Source: Campylorhamphus procurvoides (Eukaryota; Chordata; Aves; Passeriformes; Dendrocolaptidae). Taken from it: DNA of 64,000 bases. The stretch's first letter is position 1. Each line of letters begins with the position of its first letter. The position numbers and the translations under genes were made by a program. The notes beneath the pieces were generated by a model. That model was not told the origin of the DNA and made no database searches. It worked only from the letters and a program-made list of their open reading frames with translations. The DNA lies in assembly GCA_013396655.1 (NCBI GenBank), contig WBMV01008566.1, positions 362,211 to 426,210 on the forward strand. Direction: 5' to 3'. Of the stretch, positions 22,701 to 37,700 are shown piece after piece.

Positions 22701-25700
22701 TGGTTAATAGACCTTTGGGCTCAACACTGGGCATGCAATCATACAAAAGCATGTTGACAGATATGTTGAAGAACAGCCTACTGCAAGTTGAGTAGAGATT
22801 TAAACAGCACAGATTTATGACAGCAGTCACTGGCCCAAGGTGCATGTACTTTAGGCCAACTAAGTTGGTGTTCTTTGCTTGTGTTTTAACTAACATCATG
22901 TATAACACCAGGCAAATACAGGAACAATTTACAACTGCTTCTTCAAGCACGAAAGCCATAAACACCTTTCTCTCCCTTCTCCTTATGCTGCACGGTCCAC
23001 ACAGAAAGGAGTCTTGTAAGGACATACAGACTAAGCCCATGACCTCAGAAGAGGAAACCCCTTAATATTTGGTAAAAATGAGAGTACCAGTATTACTGCT
23101 ACTGGAAGCTCTGATTTGCACAAAAGCAAAAGGCAGAATGAACATTTGGAGAACTTTGTAGAGATTCCTGTCATACCTGATACCCTCAGTAAACTCCCTT
23201 TTTCTCTGAGTGGCATTAGAGAAGGAAGAGGACAAACAGACTATATAAGAACCTTTTCATTGGAACTACAGGAAGCTAGAGGTGTGCTACTACCTTGAAG
23301 TTTGGCAAGCATTTACGTAAAAACAAAACAACTATGCTTCTCCAGAATGTGAATCAGGGCTGACCACTGAAGTATTACATTGACCCGGAGAAGGTCTTAC
23401 ATCTGTTCTTCAATAAAGCTGTTTGAGAGACAGGAGTTCTTCATACTCAGGGGATTTGAGTTTCCCTTTATTCACACAACTGAATATAGACTACAGGCAG
23501 CTCGAGGGTTCAGCAGATAGTATTTTTTCCTACCCTATCTGAGCACTACTGGCTACAGAATTCACTCTGCTACAACTCCAAAGTTCTCCTGTAGGCTTCA
23601 GAGAAGAACTACCCAGCTTGTGGCCGGAAGATTTAGAAGATGTGCCCCTCAAGGTAAGTATGCCTTGCATCTTAAGTACTCTGCTATCTTAATTGGAAAG
23701 GCTAGGCTATCAAGAGAAAGATTCATGAAGTCTAGAAGCAAAACTACATAAGATTTCCAAACCCAATCAAGTTAGCTTCTAAGCACTCCCAAGCCTGCTG
23801 CTGCTTCTTCCAGGATCTGAAACAACAATGAAGCTATACAAAAATCTGTCTTCTCACAGCTAGTTCTCCTGCAGGTCAGGCTGAGGGTGCTCTACAAGTT
23901 TAGAGCTACAGGGACAACCCACCAGTCACCAAATGGGCCACATATGTTGTAGCAAATGAACAACAACAATTAATTCCAGCAAGTCTCTACAGGAACCCTC
24001 ACGATCCTCCTCATGCACTCTACATTAAAGTAGCATTAAAGTACATTAAAGCGCATGCAGCAGTTCTATCCAAGAGTGCCTTTCCTTACAAAACTTAATT
24101 TGCAACTCAGTAGTTGAAACAGAATTTTAAGTTAATTAACAGCTTTTAAGCACTTTATATCTCACGCAAAGGCATCAATGCTGATGTTTTTATCTGCTTT
24201 TACCAGTAGAGACACTAAATAGTAGCTAGCAACTAAGAACTTACTAGAAAGCAGACTGGATTTTGGGGGAAGTTGCTACTTTCTTACTGGTATCTGTTCT
24301 CAGATACTGGAATATCTCAAAAACCCCTCAAACCACAAAACCAAAGTGAAAACCAGTCCAAACTCCAATACGCTCTTGAATGGCCCAGGACTATTTTATG
24401 GAATCAATTTCAACTTCTGAGAGAGATATATATGCTGGCAAGAGCTGAACATAAAAATGTATATTCTTGTTTTGTCACCTTGCTATATGGTAAGAAGTTG
24501 TGCACATAAATCTAAACCTCCTCACATTGATTCTGTTCTCTTAAAAAACTAACATCTATAATTCAATGTGGTTATGTACAGATGGCATGTCCACTTTAAA
24601 ATTCCTCTAGAGCATCATTACTAAGTAACAAATGGCCTTGAAGCAGAACAAATCCAGCATTTATTAGACAACTAATCTTTGCATAGGCTATTTCTACCTT
24701 CCTAATTCTCCAGAAACAGATACTGCTACAAGGCCTTTTTCCCCTTGCAAAAACATACAGTCACCTTCTACTTCAAGTTCTGCTCTGCCATATTTACTGT
24801 TCCCATAGACCACCATATCTCAAAGCCCTAAGGCAGACAGACTATATTAGGTCATCAGAGGCAAACTTCATTTCACCAAGAAGAAATCATACCTGTCCTT
24901 CACTGCATCAGCTGGACTAGTGCAAAATCAGCTCCAGCGTGGGTTAGAAGTGGGTGAGCACCATTTCACCACTGTACTTGCTAGAAACTGAATGGCTGGA
25001 GACGCTGCACTAATATTGTGATGCTGCCATTAAACACCACACACCCCACACTTTTGGTGTAAGCTCAGTGTTCTGAGCAGTACTTCCTCACAGACATTTA
25101 CAGTAGCCCTGCAAGCCTTCTCCATTTATAGGCCACCAAGCTCTAAGCAGATGATTTCAAGGCCAGAATGACCCAATGACACTTGGGGAGCTTTGTGATG
25201 CCAACTTGGGTATGCGGACAACGACGCCCTGAATGCCCTCTAGTGGAAGAGATTATCAAGTAGCCACAGGTCCTCCTTTCAGGATCCAAACAGGCTTTTT
25301 TTCCCTTAAGGCTTCCTCTGGGTTTTTGTTACATAATTTCTATCAAATCTACAAGTATGCCACAAGGAACACAAACACCATTCCACAATTGCAGCTCATG
25401 ACCCTCTACCTGCGTCCCAGCAAATCATAGCCAGGAGACCACACTAAATGGAAGATACACTGCTAGGCACAGCTCAGAGCTATCAGCTCCTACAGACAAA
25501 GACAATTCCTCCAGGTGGAAAAGATCTGAAAACCACAATATTTTATGAACATGCAAGGAGTTCTATAGAGTTTGTTCAAATTCATCTTATATACGACACA
25601 AACTACTTAAGTTACAAAACAGGTACAAGGAGTTGCCAAAAAACACACTTATATTCTCAAGAGGAGATACAAGTATTCAAAAAATTCTTTAGACAGCTAT

Positions 25701-28700
25701 TTAAGTGCTGCACTCTACACAATAGTACCATTAAGATATGAAATCCAAAGGCCTTTTAATAAGTGAAAGATTAGCAAAGTTCAGCAATTCCACTGCAACA
25801 AGATCTTGATAAAGTCAAACACCTAAAACCCTCAAACAGCTTGCTGGATATGCTAAATTTAGTTCCCTCCATCCTAGATAGAACTTGTTAGAATACCTAC
25901 TCATACAAAGCTACACTGAGGAAGCAGAGTACATACCACAGCAGCCAGCAGTGGGTCAGGCAAAAGACCAGAATACAAGAATAGTGTAAAACACCCAATA
26001 CACCACTTTTTATAGTTCATGATAGACACAAGATAGAAAAATACCAGTCTGCATTTCTATGCTCTTATCTTCTTCAGCTTCTTAGACTCAAAAATTCTAC
26101 ATGAACCTCTGTAAGATGATTGTACAGTAATCCTAATGCTGGAAAGTCATCCATTAGTTATTAACAGAACTATAAGGAGAATCAAAAACCTCAAGCAGAG
26201 GAAGCAAAGCATCACACAGGTAGAGAGCTCCCTAGCGGAAGCAGGAAAATAAGGAATCTTCCACAGTCAGAACTGGTGTTCTGGAGTAATACAGTTCCAC
26301 AGTGTCAGGGGGCAGGACCTTAACTCAGCTAGCTGACATACTGACAAGTCACCAGGGACTGTTCTACCACTGCTTCAGTCTCGATCACTAAACACTCCAC
26401 CTGATAGCTGGCTGTTGTTTAAGTGTTACAGAGTCATCCTACTCTGAATCATGGGAGATCTGCAGTACAGAAGTTCCTAGACAAATTATATATGTTCTTA
26501 CCTAAGTCTTTATTTCATACCAGCTTGACAACAAGAAACTTCTATTCTGCCAGAAACTGTATATACTGCAAAGAAGCTACCAGACCCAGAAAAAGAAAGT
26601 TCTGCTTCTCCATTCTTCTCAGACAGTAGTGTAAGTGTAAGCTGCTTTTGTAGAGTAAGTTGAAGTGCTAACCTTTGGGCGGTCTTCCTTTTTCAAGGCT
26701 ACTGCTTCCAGTTTTGCTTCATACTCTGCTTGAACTTGGTCTCTCTTCTTCAACACATTCTGTGAGTAAGAGAAGAGACAGTTATGAAAGACATCCTCTT
26801 GTTCCTCTCCCCTACCTGCAAGAATCCCCAAAGTGACTAAGTGCCAATTCAGTCTGACTTTCAGTTCAGACTTACTTTGTTCTATTTTACAGTATTTAGG
26901 GAGTAGCTTTTAATAACAGAGTACTTGCTCTCCAGAAGCTGGCCAGCTCAGATAAAATTCAACAGTTGGATAAGCTGAAGGCATGCAGGATAGAAGCTGT
27001 CATGAAACCATTAATACAATCCTAACTAAGTAAATTTAATTCATCAGTTGACCTATTATTATCATGAATCAGATATAAACAAAAGCATCAAAGCTGACAA
27101 GGTTAATGGAAAGCTTTTGATATCCTCAAGCAGCAGAAAGACAACAGTATTGGCTAAGAGGCAGGAAAACCATCACAGAACCCATTATGCCTCTCTTTTC
27201 ATTTACAAAGACTCTTCAGTATCCTTTATAGCAAGCTGTCAATTCATGTTAGAACAAAAGTAAGCTTTTATTTTAGATCAGTTTGAGGGATTTGGTAGTT
27301 GGTGTAATTATAAAAAACTCTAAAAATTATGAAAAGCACAGTTTACATGAAAAACAATGAACTGTCAAGTGAGTTTCACAAGCAGTAAACATTTTCTTGA
27401 CAATGTATTCTCAGAATAGAGAGTCTTACAATTTCTAAACAACCCCAGGAATTAGTCTTTTTAAGAATGTATTACTAAAAAATAAGCAATTTTGTGTCTG
27501 CAAGAGCAGGTGACGTACTATTTCAGTCTTCACAAAGAAACAACTAGTATTTTTAATTGCTCAATTGATGCAAAGTTATTATGAAAAACACCCAGATGGA
27601 AGTCAGCCAACACTCATTGCTGAGGCAGTCTTAAATGTGAAACTCTCTTGCAGTTAACTTGGGCAAGTCATGTTTTGAGTCTCCCCTGCTGCCACCTAAA
27701 AGGAATTATCCCATTAGGACAAAGTGGTAACTAGTAATTTTAATGGTTTCATATAAGGCTACTAAACTAGGACTAGCCATGCGCACTGCTGCCTCCAGAA
27801 ATCTGTTTTCAAAAGAGTAATCAGAGCTCTAAGAACCAGTCTAGCCAAGATCTGTTTCTTAATTAAAGATATACAAATCCTGTATCTACCAATCATTATC
27901 TTCCCCCCCTTCTCTCTCTTAAGAAAAGATCAACAGTGTAGTTGCTCTAAGGTAGAGATAGGAGTGTTAAAATCAGTAGTCTTATAAACCTCAATCCATG
28001 ACAAATGGGAATGGTGCCCCATCCATGAAGCTACTATTACTTTGGGCAATAAAAAGAGGGCAAACCTGAAAAATTCACCTTCAACCCCTTAACTCTCCCT
28101 TTTGTCCCCAAAGAGATGCAGCAAACATGCCATTGATGGTCTTGGTTTGAAAAACCACAACATTCCCCTTTTTTATGAAATCTATGCAACTATGTGGGAT
28201 GGCCTTTAAGTGACTGAAGTTACCAATGCAATGAAAGTCTGAGAGATTTAACAGGTATTTCTAGTTTGTATTGCCTCTTGAACCTGACTCAACCGAAACG
28301 TCCTCTCTGAAAAATCACCACCTCCAGCAATTGCATTCTGCCTTTAGAAGCCTGGAGTTAGCTCAGGAAGCTGAATCTGTACCAGGAATAGCCAACAATT
28401 AGCAATTATAGGCAAACTGGTTCAAAGGATAGGTGCCTTGCTTCTCCTTCAGTTTTTAAGTCCATTCACTGTGGACCATTAACAATGCTTCTGAATACAG
28501 TTTTAAGTATCCAGTAATGGCTGACCTGTAAGTGTTGAGAAAAACACTGCCCTCCCTTTCATATGTGCCATGTTTTCTTCTGGCACTTCCAGGCAATTTC
28601 CTCTCAGTTGCAGATTAATGCACTAACACTTTAGCAGCAGTAGTGAAATCCTCTGCATCAAGTATCCTTGAACTTAGCACAACCCATGCAATAATTCCAC

Positions 28701-31700
28701 TAGTTAAGGCATCACTTAGAAAGAAAAAAGCCTAAAAAGTTGGAAGAAACCAACACCAAACAAAAAACTCATCCAGCACACTTCAGTTATTTCAGGACAG
28801 AACTAAACCACTGGTGCCTGAGCAAGAAAGACTTACCTTGGTTTCAGCAAGGCAGGTCCTTCTCCATTTTGTATTTAGTTGAAACATTCTACCTTGGCCC
28901 ATATTTCTAAAGAGCTTCAGGAGTTTGAAATTTGAGAAAGGATGCTGATGGCAATTTCAATCCTATTTGCACACCACATAGCTTCCAACTGTGACCTCAC
29001 AGTATCTCTGTTTACTGCCTGCCTTTACAGACAGTTACCTACTAATGCAGTGCTTGCCTTAAATATGCATTAAAAGTAATGTCCAAACACACCACTGGGG
29101 ATCGCATCATCTGATAAACATTTACGGCACTGTTAATCATACAGAGTTCATATAACATTTTAATAACAGCACTTAATTATGTACAGCAGAGTTCGTCTTC
29201 TGCACATGCCTCCCTGGGGAACACCAATGCACATCAGAAAATGTGGAACCACCTTTGACAAGGGCCTCACTGCACCAGGATTCGAAATGTCATCTTGCCA
29301 TGTCACAGAGTCCAGAATACCTGATTGGAAGGAATCTCAACAATCACCTGGTCCAAGCCTTCTCAGCAAAAGTAGACTCTAGACAAGGCAGCTCAGCACC
29401 CTGTCCCACTGGATCTTAAAATAAGTGTCCAGTGTTGGTGAATCCACCATTTCCTTGGAGGTGGAGATTATTCCAAAAGCTAATTGTTCTCACTGTAAAA
29501 ATTCTCCTCATATTCAGTCAGAATGTTCCTCAAAGTAACTTGTAGACATTATGCTTCTTTTTTCCATGGGACTTCCATCACCTCTGTAGTCACTCCTTAA
29601 ATACTGGTACATGGTAATAAGATATGCCCTAACCCTTCTTTTCTCAAGGCTGATCAAACTCAGTTCTCTTAGCCTTTCCTCACATGGCACGTTTCCCAGT
29701 CTCCTAATCATCTTTATGGCCCTTCTCTCGACCCTCTTCAACTTACCCACATTTTTTTTTTTTGGTACTGCATGGTACATGCAGATAAAAACTGAACACA
29801 GTATTCCAGGTGTGGCCTGGGAAGCACTGAGTGAATAATATGGAAAAGATCTCTCCTAGACACTACCAACACACATTTTATCCCAAGCCAAAAACACTAG
29901 TCTCTCCCCACTTCTGCAAATCTTTCAAACAAACCCAGAAACAAGGCTTCCAATACTTGATTCAACCAGAGCCACTGGGCTTTGCCCTCGTATGTTCAGT
30001 TCCCTCAGGCTGTCCCTCTTCGGTACAACAGGGCTCCTGAAGACTCTAAGATCTCTTCAACTCTAACCTGGCAGTTCTTACTCTGAGGGACATTCAGCCA
30101 GCTAGATACTGCTCTACAGATCATGTTCCTATACCTTCACCAGAGGTACAGTGTGCCACAGACAAAGCTATCAAGGTTGCACTGAACTTCTAGTACCTAA
30201 AGACTTACCCCACCAACAAGTACTCTTCCAAAAGATATGCCCTGAAAGACCAAAACAGACTTTTATTTCACAACTAATCTTCACAGCAGCAGATGAAGAG
30301 GACTGTAGTACTAGTGAAGAGGACAGACCTTTCAGCAGAAAGCCCTCTGCACTCCAAACTTAACTCCCTTACAGTTACTTACTTGGAGTTACAGATTCTG
30401 TGAAGATAGTTCAGTAGTTGCTCACTGCAGAAGCAGCAACAGACTTGTATTTTCTAGCAAAATAAAACTGTACTTTGTAGAATCTGAGAAAGTTCAGTTT
30501 TGCTATTTGAGAGGGAAGGAAAATAGGAACAGTCTGTCTTGGCTAACAGTAGTTTTTATTCTTGATTTTCAAATTTTCAGAGTAAAGCTAGTAAAATGCC
30601 CAAGCCAGACACAAAATAGCATAATCCTTTAGGGTGCTAGAAAGTCAAGGCAACAGTCTAAACAAAGTTGAAGCAAGGGTTTCTTTACCTGAAGAGCTAC
30701 TTTGGGCAGTTAAGAACCACTTACCACGGTCAGGCTACCTCCTGGCCTTTTAGAGTCCTTTTAGAATGACATTGTCTCCAAGTCAACAGGTAACTAGATG
30801 GAAGTCTTTAATGCTGCTCTGTCCACGGAAAGTGGTGCTTAACTGCCCAGAGTACCTCTTCACCTAAAGAAACCTTTACTTTTCAGCTTTAAAAAATTTC
30901 CCCTCCTACATGTGTGAAAAGCACCTCTCACAAATCAGCTTGACCCTTCAGATGCCAGCTTTTTTAGGCCAAGGCATTTTTAGCAACAAAAGCCAGATGT
31001 TCTGAGTGAAAAGATTCAACCACTAAACTCATAGTCTGTTTATTTGTAAGCACACCACACTCACTTCCACTTCCTACAGTCCCAACATCCTGAGATAAAA
31101 CCTCCTAGAGCTCACGGTTTTCCAGCAATACTTCACTGCCAATAGGTTCACAAAGAAAATACATCTTGGTTATGCTGGGGTCAATACTATGATGACAAAA
31201 GTGGAGTCTACTGGGGGAATTAGTGCAAAACCTTCTCCAAGAATACTTCAGCCACACAGGAGATGTACAACTAAACACCTGAAGCTAGGAAAGGAAACCT
31301 GCAGGTAATCTGTTTCAATTCCCATTTTGACAAGTATAGGATGAGACTAGGATTAAGATGGAGAAGGACAACCGTGTTCAGTCTGTAAGTTCACAAGATC
31401 TGTAATGGAGTGCATATCACAGACTTGTAACAGTCATTTCAGGTGCAAAGTCTTCAGAAAGAACTTGTCTAATAGTACCCTATAGAGGGACTGTTAACAC
31501 AAAATACCATGGGCACGTGGTGAAAAGCTCTCATGGATGAGCTGAAGCCTTTGGTTTCATTTCTCAGTGCAGGTTACTCAGTAATTGTTTTCCCCATTCA
31601 AAGTGATTGATTACCAGTGCCATTTAACTTGAAGGAGCGGATAAAACCCACATTGAAGTAGGTTTATTACTTCTGCATAAGCAGTAAAACTTCAAATTTT

Positions 31701-34700
31701 TAAGAGAGATTAAGAGTCACAGAATAGCATCTTTAAGCAGTTATTTGGTACGCAGAACTTAACTTTACAACAGACACATCCTATCTAGGGTATGGGGATG
31801 ACAGAGGAAGCAGTGTCTGTCACAGTTCTAAAAGATCACAGATCACCCTGCTACATACAAGTGACAGAAGTTCTTAATGCCATCTATTCTGTAGGGCCAG
31901 GCACTGATCCTGTAGTGATGAGCTGAGGCACAACTGACTTTCTATCCATCCAAAGAAAGATTCTAGGCAGCGACAGGATGTCTCCTATAGAGTACTGCCT
32001 GACACTCTGATGAAGAAGCAACTTTACAGCACCTTGTGTGCACCAATGCAATACTGACCTTAGCTTGACTGAATAGCAGGGCAGGCCGATCATGCTACCC
32101 ATGCACTGCCCAGCTATTAAACACACCTCATTTTGTTTTGACTATGAAAACATCCTCCTACGTAATGTATTATTTACTTCCTCACTTTTCCCACTACCAG
32201 CATTTTTCACTGTTAAAAAGAATGAACTCAGTGATATATCCAGGCAAACACAATGACAGTGCTTTCTACCACAGGGCTCTCTTTACCTTCATTGACTCAG
32301 CATACAATATATATTCCCGAAGCACAGGCAGGAATTCTTCTGTCATGTCTTCACTGAGTTCTTCAAGAGCTGTGCAGCAATTCCCAATACAGGCAGACAC
32401 CCCTTCCAGTGGCTCTGATAGCTCAACCTCCAGCCCTCCCCAGGTTGAATAAACAGGCCCATATTCACGTAGCTCCACCAAGTATTCTGGAAGAAGCAGA
32501 TGGAAAAGTAGATTAACAGAGTAAGAGCAAGGCAAAGATGTGCAAACACTGATACCAAACAGGAGAAACTATGCACCAATTTTGACTAACATAAATACCC
32601 ACAAGAAGTCAAGACTTGTGTTGCGTTGACACGTTAATAGAGAAAGCTGTACGGCTGCAGAGGTGTCAGGTTCAAGCTGCCTCTTTAACTGACCATTCCT
32701 ACCGACTTCCAAAACAAAGACGCTTGGACCTTTACAGTAGCCAAAGTCAGTTTTTTAAAAACAGTAAAACTTGGCTCTGCTAAGACAGGCCTGTAAAGGT
32801 TATCTTTGTCTAGGTATTCCATCTGTACTCCTCCAGATGTAATCTACAGACTTTTCCACCTTCTAAAAGTCTTTCAAAAAATAACTCTAATAAGGTAGTA
32901 GGTTGGTAAAAAAGAACAACTTCAGAAAAAAACTTGGAGCTCATATAAGATACTGTGTTAGGCTTTGGGCCTTTTTTAAATCTGGAAGGGGCACTAGATT
33001 TTGCTCTGTGTTACAGAGCAGAATCACCAAAGCAAATTGTCTTGATCATGCTATCAACTAGAGTAAGACACAGAGTATTCAGACTGAATGCTCTGTAAAT
33101 GATAAAGCACCTTGTGTCCTTACCCAACTGTTCCTTGATGATCCGTTGTGCTATTCTGTCAATGGTACCAAGCTTTAAAGAGAACGTGTCTAGATAATCC
33201 CCAATGGCTGCAAATTCCAGTGGCCGACTTCTTAATTTGTAGCCTCCTGTAACATATTTGACAGACTCCCCAACCTTTGACAGCAATGCCATTCCTTGCT
33301 TTTTGTACGCATTAAGATCCTGGGAATTAAAAAAACCCAAAACAAACAAAACACATTTATAAATATTTCACTTGCATGTTGGAAGATGAATACAATGAAG
33401 GATATTTTCCAGTAAAGATAAATCTTGTGAAGGCAAGAGATTATATATGACATGTAGCCTTGGACAACAGCGCGCTTTGTACAAGCTGTACAGCCGAGCA
33501 CAGCCTCAAAACCATCCCCAGATGGAGATAAACTATCCAGGAGAATGGTATGAAGTACATTATAAATAACTAAGTAGTTCAACATGCACATGTCCAGACT
33601 TTCTCATGTTCCTGTACTGTCACAGTAATAGCTCTGGTTCCACCAAAACAGCTCGTATCATTGATCCACACATACTTCTCAGTTATAGCCCATAATACCA
33701 CTATTACGCAGATGTACCAGGCGGCTCTGATGACCTAGCACAGAGCTACATATTGCACACCTATTCAGTAAGCGGCCTCCTCACACCAGCTGTGTGGTCA
33801 GAGAGGAGGCAGGTAGAGACTGCACACACAAAAAGTGCAGCGTGGGGAGACCAGCACAGCTTCTCTGCAAGACAGACTGCAGATCAGGCAGGCCAGGTGT
33901 GGCCATTTTGCCTGCACAGAAATCCGAGCTTCCTTTGCACAAACCAACATGCAGATAACCTATATTAACAAGGCTGTTTGCCTACAATCTTCAAGGGATT
34001 TCACCTTAACAGTACATCGGGAAAAAGTGGTTTGTTAGCCAAAACGCTGTCCGTGTGTCATTTCACTCCTTCCAGCAGGTGTCAGTATTGAACATCTCAA
34101 AACCGCTGTAACTAGGTTATCCTGTATATACAGCCTGAGGAAAAGACCTGCTCACACCAAGTAGACGTGTAGAGGTCAAAAACTCAGACATGTTATTATG
34201 GACTAGACTAGAAGCTTAATTGTTCTTTAAAAAAAGAACAAACAAACAAAAAACCACACCAAAACTCAAACAAAACCAGTAGCCATCTTCAAAACACGTA
34301 CTATGGTATTCTTTGCAAGTACTTAACATAAGTCAAATATAAGTCTGATTAAGAGAACCTGACATCTTGGAAGCTACTATAATTTTAAATTTAGTTATTA
34401 GTCTGCATTTAAATGCAGTGGTTCCTTGACTCTTGCTTTCCACATGATCTAAGTACTATCTGCAAGCAGGTATCAGAAAAAGATCTTTGAACTCAAAAAC
34501 ATTCACTCACTCTCTCAAGCATTCTGGGGTGTTACTAGTCCAAGCAGGGAGCCTGGAGAAAGGCTGGTTTCTCTTTTTCAACCAGGAGGTGATCTTACGA
34601 CTTTCTGCAGTAACTAAATTTTGGAGTCCTAGCACACCTCACTGACACTTCACTGCTCTAACAGAGCAAGTTTCATCACTAGGAACAGTCACCACAATAT

Positions 34701-37700
34701 CTGTCCTTTCCCTCCACCAGCCAGGATACTCTGTTGTCTCTAGACAGTTCTGCACACAGCTGAGGACAAAAGCCCTTGACATTCATTTTACAGGGGTGAG
34801 AGAAAACAAACTAAGCAGCTGAGAAAGCTGCTTCAGGCTTGGACAGCTGAAAAGCAGAACAGAGTTATCTGACATTTAACTATTAAGATGCTGAATAAAT
34901 TCTGCATTTCTGGCTTTTTTCAGTAGTTAAGCTCATTATGGAGGGGAAATACAAGAGCACTGGAGATTGACTCTGACACTAACAGCAAGCAGAACATGAG
35001 CCTGAAGTGAGCTCAAATTAAACACTATATTTGACCGAGCTAGATTAATGTGACATTGAAAAGATGTGGTTTTATAGCTGTCTTCAACTATCCAGTAAAA
35101 CCCAAGCATAAACCCAGGTCCTCCTAGTCCCGTTTGAAATGCAGTTCTAAAGAAAGCCAAAGAAAATTGCACCATTACTGCATGAGTCATGCAGAAGATG
35201 AGCATGAAATTGTCAATTGAGAAAAATGTGAATGAGGCCTTCATGCTCAGTTTGGAGGGAGGCAAGTGCAAGCAATGTAAAAAGCACAGGGAAGAAAGTT
35301 GAGAAATTTGCAAGCTTTTGTGCAAGAGAGACCCCTGTTCCTCTCCTGTTTCCCTCCTCTTCAAAAAAGGATTTTAAAGTCTACAATTTTCTAAACTTTG
35401 AACCTCTCTGGCATAATAGGAGTATGTTCTAGGCACGCAACTACAAACAAAGCAGGTCTTAAGAATCTGTCAATCTGCAGACCAGATTCCTCCTCCCTTC
35501 AAGCAAAGGGAACTCATACAGTTGTCAGTGGTCTGTCACACACAATTTTCAGGGTTCCAAACAACTCCCTGGTATTTTAGGGGGAGTTCTGATCTGCATG
35601 GCTTTATTAATGCCTTTTACCTTTATTTCCGGAGAGACTGCAAAGGTTCCTGTTTTTTTTGTCCCTGTCAAAGACTGTGTTTGAAGTTACTCGCTTACCT
35701 TGGCTGTGAGAAAAACGTTGAAATGCTCATTAAATGAAAGCACTGGGTGATCAGTTATTCTCTTCAAAAACTTGTCTAATGCTTTCCTCCTTGTCTCCAC
35801 AAACTCCTCAGAAAAACGATCAACAACACCCTTCACCACGAATTTCTCAGGAAGAGGCTGTCAGAGATAAGCAAAATGCACAAGATTCAAACGACCAAAA
35901 ACTTGCTTCTGCTATTTGGAAACAAAGCAACCAAACACCAGTCTTAACAGGAACTGAAATGCTGTGTTTGCTAACAGGAACCGTCCATCAGATTGGGTGT
36001 GAGCCATACTTAGAATTACCTTTTAGATGGCCTGGTTTAATGCTCGCAATTCTACTGAGTAGCTTCAGTTGAGAGTTACACCAGGGAAGCCTAGACAGTA
36101 CTCACACTAAGTACTTGTAACGTAGCTTAGATTATTCCCCCTACTGATATCCATGTTCAAGATCCAGCTCTAAAGAGATGCTCCAAAGAAATGCCAAAAG
36201 AGCTGCACACTATTCAAAACAGCAGTGTGCACACACACCCAACCACCCAATGCTGAGGCAAGGCTGCCTAGAGAACCTCAGAAAATCTGGCATTTCTATT
36301 TACTCTCCCCACTCCCTCTCTGAACACTTCTGAATAGGGCCCTCCTGTGAAAGGCAAGAGCACCACACTGAGAAGAAACTCAGTGGATCATTTCTGAAGT
36401 ACAGGTACACCTGGTCATCTCTCATAGCCAACTTTAGTGAGTATGTTTCTGGAAGGGACAAAGGTCTGACAACACAGCCACTCTTGCATCTTACTATTTT
36501 GAGTCCATCAGGTCACCTCTGCAGTTCAGCTTAACATGCAAACCCAAGACTGTCTCCAGACTTGCTAGTTACACAATTTCCTTCCTGTACACTTAAATTA
36601 CAGACTTCAAAGTACCACTTCAGATGGAAGGTAACTCTTTAAGCTTAAGAGTAGTTATTTCAGCTCTACCATTAGATCTGTTTTTGTTCTGTCCAGACAG
36701 CATGGCATTTTAATATTAATATCAGTTTTTAAACTGTGCTTTGCATTTCATTCTTTGTGAAGTAGCCCATCTAGACAATCTGTTTACTCTTAGGCTAGCA
36801 ATTCCAGGTCACAGCAAAGCAGCTTGATTCCCTGGCTGTGACTCACCTTCTGCTACTAGACTATTATTTATTGCCCTGCAGCCTTCAGGCAGGACTGGCG
36901 GCCTGTTACATACTCAAGAATCTGTAGAAACTTAACTGTGATAGTTCCAGGCTTTCAGAGAACAGGGAGCAAGAAAAGGCAGTGTGGGCAGCTAAGACAT
37001 TATATATCTTAACCTTATCCTCCAAAGCTCAATGTCATTCTTTCCCCTACCCCTCAGTAAACATATTTGCTGCCAATTAGTGGTGTCATGTGATTTTATA
37101 AAGTACTCCTTGCCTTTGAAAGAATCAGCTATCATTTCACTTCAGAGACAAGTCTCAGAGTAATGAAGGACTTAAACAGCACTCTAAGCCAGAGCCACCT
37201 AGCTGAATACCTCTCACATAAGCTAGTCCTTGCAGAGGGAGGAAGAAGCAGAGAAATCTCCACCACACCACCCACCCCAAACCCATATGGGCAAGCTAAA
37301 GTATGCAGGCAGTATTGCTATCTCCTAATAATTCCTCATCCTACAGGCCTTTTTTAACTGCTTTGTTCAAAAGAGAAAAAGGTGATCTCACAGATTTCCT
37401 ACATATTCATATCTTCTACATCACAAAAAACACATCATATAAGCTAGTATCAACCTCCTCACATCAAACAAGGTGATCATATTGCCAGTTTCAGCAAAAA
37501 AGGCGTGCAGCCGTTTAGCTAATCTCATTACTAAACTTCTGCCTACTGAAGGTATGTAATAGCTACCAAGCCAGAGGCTGAGATTTTCTAAGTATGGGCT
37601 ATCAAATTGCAGTGCTGCTAAGTATTAGCTCAAATAGTTTTAAATTACTCTGTAAAACCAGCTCAAAAGGCCATCTTGAAAACCAGCTGAGACTAGAACT

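Noticed and set aside
34936..35364. 142-codon open frame on the - strand in SNX30 intron 4
   Set aside because: No splice context that would keep SNX30 in frame, and exons 4 and 5 join perfectly without it.
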